This document shows positions 56,481-64,000 of a stretch of 64,000 bases of DNA, in pieces. A program made the position numbers and the translations under genes. The stretch covers positions 3,348,001 to 3,412,000 of the forward strand of contig NZ_CP040709.1 of assembly GCF_005952805.1 (NCBI RefSeq), written 5' to 3'. The DNA comes from Inhella inkyongensis. GTDB lineage: Bacteria > Pseudomonadota > Gammaproteobacteria > Burkholderiales > Burkholderiaceae_C. The notes below the pieces were generated by a model, which saw only the letters and a list, made by a program, of their open reading frames with translations, was not told where the DNA came from and did no database searches. Positions within the stretch are counted from its first letter, which is position 1. The number at the start of each line of letters is the position of its first letter.

Positions 56481-56615
56481 GGGCCGCATCCTGCTCGCTG
56501 TGGGTCGCCTTGGCGCATGTCGAAAGTCAGTCCCCGGGTTTTCGCTCCCTTCGTAGGAAGGAAGGCGCAAAGCCGGCATGATGGCTAGCATTGGCCCAAG
56601 ACCCTGGGGACAACG

Positions 56616-56924
56616 GTGGCCTCCCAACTCGCCCAACTTCTTGCCGCGCTCGGATTGCTGATCTGCCTCTTGCTGGCCGTGCACATGCTGCTCGGCCCGG
56701 CGAAACAACAGCGTCTGAACCAGGCCTGGGACCGCTGGATGGCCAGGCTTTCGGCCGAGTCCCGGGCCGAGCGGCGGCGGCGCGAACGTGCCGAGTCGGC
56801 GCAACGCTTGCAGCAAGCCCAGGAACGCGCCCGCTCCCGCCCCATCCCGCTGGATGAAGTGGAATGGGAAGGCAATGTGGCGCGGCCCAACTTCGGTTCG
56901 CGCAGCAAGCGCCAGGTCCACTGA
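56616..56924 (+). CDS. Small membrane-anchored protein
   Basis: A 102-residue protein beginning at a GTG, with one membrane segment (LLAALGLLICLLLAVHMLLG) followed by a highly charged, coiled-coil-like helix rich in Arg, Glu and Gln (AERRRRERAESAQRLQQAQE). The C-terminus EGNVARPNFGSRSKRQVH is basic. I do not recognise a family. It lies alone between the frameshifted gene and uvrA. Confidence 0.7.
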   Translation: MASQLAQLLAALGLLICLLLAVHMLLGPAKQQRLNQAWDRWMARLSAESRAERRRRERAESAQRLQQAQERARSRPIPLDEVEWEGNVARPNFGSRSKRQVH

Positions 56925-56950
56925 AGCCAGGGCCGCGTGGCGCCAAGTCC

Positions 56951-59900
56951 TCAGGACTTGACGCGGCTGCGGCCCAGTACCCCAGCCAGCGCCTGCCCTG
57001 TGTGGGTACCCACCCGCACCAGATCTTCCGGCGTGCCGGCCGCCACCAGGGTGCCGCCGCCCTTGCCCCCTTCGGGGCCCAGATCGATCACCCAATCGGC
57101 TTCGGCCACCAGGTCCAGGTCGTGTTCGATCACCCAGACCGAATGGCCGCCGTCCACCAGACGGTGCAGCACCCCGATCAAGCGCTGCACATCGGCCATG
57201 TGCAGGCCCACGGTGGGCTCGTCCAGCACATAGAGGGTGCGCGGCTGGCGCTGCTTGCGCACGTCATCGCGCACCTTCACCAGCTCGCTGACCAGCTTGA
57301 TGCGCTGCGCCTCGCCGCCGCTGAGCGTGGGTGAGGGTTGGCCCAGAGTCAGATAGCCCAGGCCCACGTCCTGCAGCAGCTTCAGCGGATGGTGGATGGC
57401 CGGCATGGCGGCGAAGAACTCGACCGCCTCGTCCACCGGCATGGCCAGCACCTCGCCGATGCTCTTCCCGCGCCAGCGCACTGCCAGGGTCTCGGGGTTG
57501 AAGCGCTGGCCGGCGCAAACATCGCAGACCAGCTTCACATCGGGCAGGAAGCTCATCTCCACCGTGCGCAGGCCCTGGCCCTCGCAGGCCGGGCAGCGGC
57601 CCGGGCCGGTATTGAAGCTGAAACGCCCAGCCTGGAAGCCACGGCCCTTGGCTTCGAGCGTTTCGGCGAACAGCTTGCGGATGGCGTCCCAAAAACCGAT
57701 GTAGGTGGCCGGGCAGGATCGCGGGGTCTTGCCGATCGGGGTCTGGTCAACCTCGAGCACACGCTCGACGGCCTCAAAGCCTTCGATGGATGCGCAGCCG
57801 CTCCAGCTCTTCAAAGCCTTGCGCTGTGGCACGGCGGCGGCCAGATTGGCCAGCAGCACCTCGCGCGCCAAGGTGCTCTTGCCCGAGCCGCTGACCCCGG
57901 TGACGGCCACCAGGCGGCTCAACGGCAGTTCGGCATCCAGCTGCTGCAGATTGTGCAAATGCGCGCCGCGCACCCGCACCCAGTCATGCCCCGCCTCTGC
58001 CCCATGAGCCACCGAGCGGCGCGGCCGCATCGGGTGCCGCATCGGTTGGGCCAGGCAGCGCCCGGTGGTCGATTCGGCCACGGCCGCCAGGTCGGCCGCC
58101 GAACCTTGCGCCACCACATGACCGCCGCGCTGGCCGGCGCCGGGGCCGATGTCGATCAGGTGCTCGGCGCGGCGGATGGTGTCCTCGTCGTGCTCCACCA
58201 CCACCAAGGTGTTGCCGCGTGCGGCCAGCAGTTGCAGGGCATCGAGCAGGATGCGGTTGTCGCGCGGATGCAGGCCGATGGTCGGCTCGTCCAGCACATA
58301 GCAAACGCCCTGTAGATTCGAGCCCAGCTGCGCCGCCAGCCGGATGCGCTGGGCCTCGCCGCCGCTCAAGGTGGGCGCGGCGCGGTCCAGGGTCAGATAG
58401 CCCAGGCCCACCTGCTGCAAAAAGGCCAGGCGGTTGCGCACCTCGGTCAGCACATCGCGGCCGATGTCGCGGTCGCGCCCGTCCAGTGCCAGGCCATCGA
58501 CCCAGGCCAGGCAATCGTCGACGCTGAGCTGCGCGATGTCGGCAATCGGCGCACCGGCAAAACGCACCCCACGCGCCGTCGGGTTCAGGCGCGCACCCCC
58601 GCAGTCCGGGCAGGGCTGCTCGCCCAAGCCTTCGAGCTCAGGTTCGTGCGAGAGCTGCTGCTCGCGTCCCTTGTCGTCGCCGCTGGGCTGCGAGTCGTCC
58701 AGCGCGGCGCGCTGCTGTCGATCCAAGGCCAGGCCGGTTCCCACGCAGCTGCCGCACCAGCCCTGCTTGCTGTTGTAGGAGAAAAGACGCGGGTCCAGCG
58801 CCGGGTAGCTGGTGCCGCAGACCGGGCAGGCGCGCTCGGTAGAAAACACCCGCACGGCTTGTGTGCCATCCAGGCTGGGCAGCAGATGCACCACACCCTT
58901 GCCCGCCTCCAACGCCCGCGCCAACAGCGCGCGCAATTCGGGCTCCTGCGCCGGGTCGACCTCGACCTCGCCCACCGGCAGTTCGATCACATGCTCCTTG
59001 AAGCGGTCCAGGCGCGGCCAGGGTTTGGTCGGCACGAAGAGCCCATCCACCCGCAGATGGCTGTGACCCTTGGCGGCCAGGCCCTTGGCCAGGTCGGTGT
59101 AGAGACCCTTGCGGTGCATCACCAGCGGGGCCAACAGGCCGATGCGATGGCCGCGGTAGTCGGCCAGGATCTGCGCGGCGATCTGCGCCTCGCTCTGCGG
59201 CGCCACCACGGCGCCGTCGTGCATGCAGTGCTGGATGCCCAGCTTGACCCAGAGCAGGCGCAGGAAGTGCCAGACCTCGGTGGTGGTGGCCACGGTGCTC
59301 TTGCGCCCGCCCCGGCTCAGGCGCTGCTCGATGGCCACGGTGGGCGGGATGCCCCAGACCGCATCCACCTCGGGACGGCCGGCCGGCTGCACGATCGAGC
59401 GGGCGTAGGCGTTCAGGCTCTCCAGATAGCGGCGCTGACCCTCGTTGAACAGGATGTCAAAGGCCAGCGTGGACTTGCCCGAGCCACTGACCCCGGTGAT
59501 GACGTTGAACTTGCCGCGCGGCACGTCAACATGCACACCCTTCAGGTTGTGTTCGCGGGCATTGACGATCTGGATGGCCTCGCTCTGCGCGGCACGCTCC
59601 TTGCGGCGGTTCAGCAGCAGAGTCGCAAGCGGCACCCCCTCAGCCGCCTTCAGCGGCTCGTCCATCGCCAAGGCGTAGTCACGCAGGGCCTGGGCGGTGT
59701 GGCTGCTGGCGTGCTCGCGCACGTCCTCGGGCGTGCCCTCGCAGACCAACAGGCCGCCACCGCTGCCGCCCTCCGGCCCCAAGTCGATCAGCCAGTCCGC
59801 CGCGCGGATCACATCGAGGTTGTGTTCGATCAGCAGCAGCGAGTGCCCGGCAGAAAGCAGCTTGCGCAAGGACCGCATCAGCTTGGCGATGTCGTCGAAA

Positions 59901-62554
59901 TGCAGGCCGGTGGTGGGCTCGTCGAAGACGAAGAGCTGGCCTTTCTTGGCCACGCGCGGCTTGGCCCCGGTCTCGGCCAGATGGGCAGCGAGCTTGAGGC
60001 GCTGCGCCTCGCCGCCGCTGAGCGTGGGCACGGGCTGGCCCAGGCGCAGATAGTCCAGGCCCACATCGTGCAAGGGCTGCAGCTTGGCCACCAACTCGCG
60101 GTCGTGTTGGAACAGATCGACCGCCTCGGCCACGGTGAGCTCCAGCACATCGGCAATGCTCAAGAGCCGACCGGCACGCTCGATCTTCACCTCCAGCAGT
60201 TCGGCGCGGTAGCGCGTTCCGTCGCAGTCCGGGCAGCGCAGATAGACGTCGCTGAGGAACTGCATCTCCACATGCTCGAAGCCCGTGCCGGAACAGGTGG
60301 GGCATCGGCCGTCGCCGGCGTTGAAGCTGAAGTGCCCAGCGCCATAGCCGCGCTCCAAGGCCAGCGGGGCGGCGGCAAAGCGTTTGCGCACCTCGTCGAA
60401 GGCGCCGACCACCGAGGCCGGGTTGGAGCGCGCGGTCTTGCCAATCGGGCTTTGGTCGACGAAGACCACGCCCGCCAGCCAGTCGGCCCCCAGCAGACGT
60501 TCGTGGGCGCCCGGGGCATCGGTGCTCTCGCCGAAATGGCGCTTGAGTGCCGGCACCAGCACGTCCTGCACCAGGGTGGACTTGCCCGAGCCGCTGACCC
60601 CGGTGACGACGACAAAGCGCTGCAGCGGGATCTCGACCGACAGCGACTGCAGGTTGTGGGCCCTTGCACCTTCCAGAATGAGGCGCGGGGTGTGCGCCTC
60701 GACCGGGCGCTTGAGCCCCATGCCGACCTGGCGTCGGCCGCCGAGGTAGTTGCCCGTCATGGTGTTGGCGGCGCGCAGGCTCTCCGGCGTGCCGTCAAAC
60801 ACGATGTGGCCGCCCAACATACCGGGGCCGGGGCCCATGTCGAGCACGCGGTCGGCGGCGAACATCACGGCCGGGTCGTGTTCCACCACCACCAGGGTGT
60901 TGCCGGCATCGCGCAACCGGTGCATCGCCTGGGTGATGCGGTGCATGTCGCGCGGGTGCAGGCCGATGCTGGGTTCATCCAGCACGAACAGGGTGTTGAC
61001 CAGGCTGGTGCCCAAGGCCGTGGTGAGGTTGATGCGCTGCACCTCGCCCCCGCTGAGCGTGCGGCTCTGCCGGTCCAGGGTCAGGTAGTGCAAGCCGACA
61101 TCGCAGAGGTATTTCAGGCGGTTGCGGATCTCTTCCAGCAAGTGGCCGAGGGCCTCGTCCAACAGCTCGGAGGCCGGCTGGTAGGCCTCAAAGAACTGCC
61201 GCAGCGAGGCGATCGGCAACTGCAGCAGATCCGGCAGGGCCAGACCCGGCAGCGCAGCCAGCTGCTCCGGCGTCCAGCCCACGCCCACCGGCAGAAAACG
61301 GCGCTGCGGCGCGAGCACGGCGTCGGCCTCGGACTTGCCGCCCAAGCGCCAAAGCAGGCTCTCGGTTTGCAGGCGCGCCCCCTTGCAATGCGGGCACTCG
61401 GTGTAGCTGCGGTACTTCGACAGCAGCACCCGGATGTGCATCTTGTAGGCCTTGGTCTCCAGGTAGGCAAAGAAGCGCCGCACGCCGTACCACTTCTTGC
61501 CCCACTGGCCTTCCTTGTAGTCGTCCTGCCCCTCAAGCACCCAGCGCTGCTGCTCGGGCGTCAGGTGCGTCCAGGCGGTGTCGCGCGGGATGCTGAACAG
61601 CCCGGCATGGCGCATCAGGTCTTCCTGGCACTCGGCCCAGGCCGGCGTTTGAAAGGGCTTGATCACGCCGCCGCGCAAGGTCTTCTTGTCGTCCGGGATG
61701 ACCAATCCCCAATCGACCCCGATCACACGCCCAAAGCCCCGGCAATGCTCGCAGGCGCCCAGGGCGGAGTTGAAGCTGAACATCGCCGGCTGGGGCGCGC
61801 GGTAACGGATATCGCTCTCAGGGCAGTGCAGCCCGCTGCTGTAGCGCCACTGCCCCTCCTGATCCAGGTTGTGAACAGCCATCAGGCCCTGGCCGCGCGT
61901 CAGGCAGGTCTCGATGGCCTCCATCAGGCGCGCGTCCTCCACCGAGGAGACCCGGATGCGATCGGCCAGCACATCGATCACCGTGTGCCCCTCCAGCTCG
62001 CGGCGATTCAGGTAGCGCGTAAAACCCGCCGCCGACAACCACTGCTCGATCTCGGCCTCGCTCACCTGGGCCGGCAACTGCACCGCAAAACTCAGGGCCA
62101 AGCGCGGGTCGCCGGCCAGGGCGGCGCGGGCGCGCAGATCGGCGGCAATGCTGGCCGGGGTGTCGGCACGCACGCCTTGAGCCGTCTGGCGATCGAACAA
62201 CTGCGCAGCGCGGGCGAACAGCAGCTTCAGATGGTCGTTCAGCTCCGTCATCGTGCCCACCGTGCTGCGGCTGTTGCGCACGGGGTTGGTCTGGTCGATG
62301 GCGATGGCGGGCGGCACGCCCTCGACGGCGTCAACAGCTGGGCGATCCATGCGGTCGAGAAACTGCCGCGCATAGGCGCTGAAGGTCTCGACATAGCGCC
62401 GCTGCCCCTCGGCATAGAGGGTGTCGAACACCAGAGAACTCTTGCCCGAACCGCTGGGCCCGGTGACTACCGTCAGCTCCCCGGTTTGGATCTCCAGGTC
62501 CAGGTTCTTCAGGTTGTGTTGGCGGGCACCACGGATACGGATCGGGGCGGACAT
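56951..62554 (-). CDS. uvrA: Double-length UvrA excinuclease subunit (fused UvrA pair)
   Basis: A 1867-residue protein containing two complete UvrA-like copies in one chain; normal UvrA is about 940-950. Four Walker A motifs lie near residues 31 (GPSGSGKSS), 649, 1018 and 1550, and four signatures LSGGE near 500, 845, 1397 and 1744. Zinc-type CxxC pairs are present in both C-terminal halves (CPTC/CPDC and CPAC/CDVC). The second copy has a full N-terminal CPVC/CGSC finger and a likely UvrB-interaction region ([20 protein letters not shown]); the first copy's equivalent finger is incomplete (HCPES, then CEHC). The start at 62554 is the ATG before [17 protein letters not shown]. UvrA finds bulky DNA lesions with UvrB; a fused class of UvrA is known in some bacteria. 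Confidence 0.93.
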   Translation of the reverse strand: MSAPIRIRGARQHNLKNLDLEIQTGELTVVTGPSGSGKSSLVFDTLYAEGQRRYVETFSAYARQFLDRMDRPAVDAVEGVPPAIAIDQTNPVRNSRSTVGTMTELNDHLKLLFARAAQLFDRQTAQGVRADTPASIAADLRARAALAGDPRLALSFAVQLPAQVSEAEIEQWLSAAGFTRYLNRRELEGHTVIDVLADRIRVSSVEDARLMEAIETCLTRGQGLMAVHNLDQEGQWRYSSGLHCPESDIRYRAPQPAMFSFNSALGACEHCRGFGRVIGVDWGLVIPDDKKTLRGGVIKPFQTPAWAECQEDLMRHAGLFSIPRDTAWTHLTPEQQRWVLEGQDDYKEGQWGKKWYGVRRFFAYLETKAYKMHIRVLLSKYRSYTECPHCKGARLQTESLLWRLGGKSEADAVLAPQRRFLPVGVGWTPEQLAALPGLALPDLLQLPIASLRQFFEAYQPASELLDEALGHLLEEIRNRLKYLCDVGLHYLTLDRQSRTLSGGEVQRINLTTALGTSLVNTLFVLDEPSIGLHPRDMHRITQAMHRLRDAGNTLVVVEHDPAVMFAADRVLDMGPGPGMLGGHIVFDGTPESLRAANTMTGNYLGGRRQVGMGLKRPVEAHTPRLILEGARAHNLQSLSVEIPLQRFVVVTGVSGSGKSTLVQDVLVPALKRHFGESTDAPGAHERLLGADWLAGVVFVDQSPIGKTARSNPASVVGAFDEVRKRFAAAPLALERGYGAGHFSFNAGDGRCPTCSGTGFEHVEMQFLSDVYLRCPDCDGTRYRAELLEVKIERAGRLLSIADVLELTVAEAVDLFQHDRELVAKLQPLHDVGLDYLRLGQPVPTLSGGEAQRLKLAAHLAETGAKPRVAKKGQLFVFDEPTTGLHFDDIAKLMRSLRKLLSAGHSLLLIEHNLDVIRAADWLIDLGPEGGSGGGLLVCEGTPEDVREHASSHTAQALRDYALAMDEPLKAAEGVPLATLLLNRRKERAAQSEAIQIVNAREHNLKGVHVDVPRGKFNVITGVSGSGKSTLAFDILFNEGQRRYLESLNAYARSIVQPAGRPEVDAVWGIPPTVAIEQRLSRGGRKSTVATTTEVWHFLRLLWVKLGIQHCMHDGAVVAPQSEAQIAAQILADYRGHRIGLLAPLVMHRKGLYTDLAKGLAAKGHSHLRVDGLFVPTKPWPRLDRFKEHVIELPVGEVEVDPAQEPELRALLARALEAGKGVVHLLPSLDGTQAVRVFSTERACPVCGTSYPALDPRLFSYNSKQGWCGSCVGTGLALDRQQRAALDDSQPSGDDKGREQQLSHEPELEGLGEQPCPDCGGARLNPTARGVRFAGAPIADIAQLSVDDCLAWVDGLALDGRDRDIGRDVLTEVRNRLAFLQQVGLGYLTLDRAAPTLSGGEAQRIRLAAQLGSNLQGVCYVLDEPTIGLHPRDNRILLDALQLLAARGNTLVVVEHDEDTIRRAEHLIDIGPGAGQRGGHVVAQGSAADLAAVAESTTGRCLAQPMRHPMRPRRSVAHGAEAGHDWVRVRGAHLHNLQQLDAELPLSRLVAVTGVSGSGKSTLAREVLLANLAAAVPQRKALKSWSGCASIEGFEAVERVLEVDQTPIGKTPRSCPATYIGFWDAIRKLFAETLEAKGRGFQAGRFSFNTGPGRCPACEGQGLRTVEMSFLPDVKLVCDVCAGQRFNPETLAVRWRGKSIGEVLAMPVDEAVEFFAAMPAIHHPLKLLQDVGLGYLTLGQPSPTLSGGEAQRIKLVSELVKVRDDVRKQRQPRTLYVLDEPTVGLHMADVQRLIGVLHRLVDGGHSVWVIEHDLDLVAEADWVIDLGPEGGKGGGTLVAAGTPEDLVRVGTHTGQALAGVLGRSRVKS

Positions 62555-62624
62555 GGGCAGGCTTTTCGAGGGCTGGGGCGGGCATTGTGACGGGCTGTAG
62601 AAATTCCCAGGTACAAAGTGGCCC

Positions 62625-64000
62625 ATGACCCTGAATGACGCCTCCCTATTCACCGCCCTGCGCGCCGCCTTCCCGGCCGATCTGGACCAGATCGCCATCA
62701 CCGTCTGGGACCAGGAGGGCCAACCCGCCTACCGCTGGCGCGATCTGGAACGCGGCTCGGCCATGCTGGCCAATCTGTTTGACGACTTGGGGCTGCAGCC
62801 CGGCGAGCGCATTGCCCTGCAGGTGGAGAAGTCGGTCGAGGCCCTGATGGTCTGGCTGGCCTGCCTGCGCTCGGGCCTGGTGCTGGTGCCACTGAACCCG
62901 GCCTATCAGGCGGGAGAGCTCACCCACTTTCTGAGCGACGCCGAACCCCGCATGCTCATCTGCGCCCCCGAGGCCTTTGGGCGCCACAGCAGCCTGGCCT
63001 TCCAGGCCGGCGTGGACTGGGTGTTCACCTTGGGGCAGGAACGCCAGGGCACGCTGCTGGAGCGCGCGGCCTTCCACAGCGACCAACATGCCGCGCTGCC
63101 GCGCCAGGCCAACGATGCAGCGGCCATCCTCTACACCAGCGGCACCACGGGGCGGTCCAAGGGCGCGCTGCTGAGCCACGGCAATCTGCTCAGCAACGCC
63201 CGCACCCTGCTGTCCGTCTGGGGCTGGCAGCGCAGCGATGTGCTGGTGCATGCCCTGCCCATCTTTCATGTGCACGGGTTGTTCGTGGCCTGTCACTGCG
63301 CATTGCTGGGGGGCAGTGCCATGCGCTGGTTCCAGCGCTTTGACCCGCTGGCCGTTTGCACTGCGCTGCCGGGTGCAACGGTCTTCATGGGGGTGCCGAC
63401 GCTCTACACCCGCCTGTTGGGCTGCCCGGCCTTTGGCTCCGAGACCCTCGGCACGATGCGGCTCTTCATCAGCGGCTCAGCCCCGCTGCAGGCCGAGACC
63501 TTCGATGCCTTCCGGGCCCGCACCGGCCTCACCATCCTGGAGCGCTACGGCATGAGCGAGACCGGCATGCTGACCAGCAACCCGCTGCTGGGAGCGCGAC
63601 GCCGGGGCTCGGTGGGGCCCGCCTTGCCAGGGGTCAGCGTGCGCATTGACGCGCCCGATGCCAGCGGCGTGGGCGGTGTCGAAGTCCAGGGGCCGAATGT
63701 CTTTGGCGGCTACTGGCGACGCCCGGAGTTAAACACCAGCGAGTTCAGCGCCGATGGCTTCTTCCGCACCGGCGATATGGGTCGCCTGGCCGCTGACGGC
63801 CATCTGGAGCTGGTGGGCCGGGCCAAGGACCTGATCATCACCGGCGGGCTCAACGTCTATCCGGCCGAAGTGGAGTTGCAACTCAACGCCCTGCCCGGCG
63901 TGCAGGAGTCGGCCGTCATCGGCCTGCCCCACCCCGATCTGGGCGAGGCTGTGACGGCCGTGGTGGTGGGTGCCGCCGCCGAGAGCGCGCTGCTGACGGC
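62625..64000 (+). CDS. Malonyl-CoA synthetase-like AMP-forming ligase (partial)
   Basis: The first 458 residues of an ANL-family acyl-CoA ligase; the frame runs off the window. Motif A3 is [19 protein letters not shown]5 is [12 protein letters not shown]7 is [17 protein letters not shown] and A8 is [44 protein letters not shown] and LFISGSAPL together resemble malonyl-CoA synthetase MatB, which activates malonate for polyketide or fatty-acid use. Start at the ATG at 62625. Divergent from uvrA with 70 bases between. Substrate assignment is moderately certain. Confidence 0.85.
   Translation, partial: MTLNDASLFTALRAAFPADLDQIAITVWDQEGQPAYRWRDLERGSAMLANLFDDLGLQPGERIALQVEKSVEALMVWLACLRSGLVLVPLNPAYQAGELTHFLSDAEPRMLICAPEAFGRHSSLAFQAGVDWVFTLGQERQGTLLERAAFHSDQHAALPRQANDAAAILYTSGTTGRSKGALLSHGNLLSNARTLLSVWGWQRSDVLVHALPIFHVHGLFVACHCALLGGSAMRWFQRFDPLAVCTALPGATVFMGVPTLYTRLLGCPAFGSETLGTMRLFISGSAPLQAETFDAFRARTGLTILERYGMSETGMLTSNPLLGARRRGSVGPALPGVSVRIDAPDASGVGGVEVQGPNVFGGYWRRPELNTSEFSADGFFRTGDMGRLAADGHLELVGRAKDLIITGGLNVYPAEVELQLNALPGVQESAVIGLPHPDLGEAVTAVVVGAAAESALLT

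Noticed and set aside
58646..62590. 1314-residue open frame opposite uvrA
   Set aside because: Its composition (Gln, His, Arg, Gly, Ala) and lack of motifs mark it as the complementary shadow of the UvrA gene, which has strong family motifs.

Overview
The window looks like chromosomal DNA of a betaproteobacterium in the order Burkholderiales, most likely near the Rubrivivax/Leptothrix/Roseateles/Inhella group. This is judged from the high GC, the Burkholderia-type porins, the divergent gspC plus gspG-to-N type II secretion layout, the ResB/CcsB cytochrome c maturation pair, the two-heme cytochrome c4 and the double-length UvrA. No database was searched, so the placement is an inference. I saw no tRNA, rRNA, insertion sequence, phage gene or CRISPR array, and no gene-free stretch reaches 300 bases.

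Layout, left to right. 1-940: end of penicillin-binding protein 1A, frataxin cyaY and a 47-residue LptM lipoprotein gene. 941-7483: minus-strand block of two porins followed by a peptide-type ABC transporter (dppBCDF-like) with no substrate-binding protein. 7624-11496: coq7, an OsmC-family protein, threonine deaminase ilvA and a divergent CobT-like protein. 11509-22617: a nearly complete type II secretion system (gspC on the minus strand; gspG-H-I-J-K-L-M-N-D-E-F plus a 77-residue ORF on the plus strand). 22631-25678: a tightly packed minus-strand operon of GntR regulator, ABC ATPase, permease and membrane acyltransferase, with a candidate operator, next to a divergent NarX/PilJ-like sensor-domain gene. 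26699-29650: a YecA-family protein, a stand-alone AAA+ ATPase and an alpha/beta hydrolase with a repeat-rich tail. 29762-31994: groES-groEL with a CIRCE element, a heat-shock-type promoter and a strong terminator. 32013-36109: a DUF1631 protein and a patatin/outer-membrane-barrel fusion.

36089-39557 (minus): hybrid histidine kinase, OmpR-type regulator and GTPase EngB. 39654-46110: redox cluster with cytochrome c4, ResB, CcsB, a periplasmic binding protein and the MsrP/MsrQ methionine sulfoxide repair pair. 46098-49786: an unrecognised protein and an ABC-2 exporter pair. 49773-55946: DUF1653, a FolM-like reductase with folB, ttcA, a DUF4136 lipoprotein, glmU, an SRPBCC protein and a DUF808 membrane protein. 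55931-56924: an apparently frameshifted gene and a small membrane-anchored protein. 56951-62554 (minus): a UvrA of about 1867 residues that contains two complete UvrA copies. 62625-64000: start of a malonyl-CoA synthetase-like gene that runs off the window.

Most of the window is ordinary core genome. The items most worth a second look are the CobT-like protein with changed catalytic residues, the fused UvrA, the regulator/ABC/acyltransferase operon with its operator, the stacked hairpins between groES and groEL, the porin-terminator-dpp arrangement, and the frameshifted gene at 55931-56480. I found no clearly new defence or mobile system.
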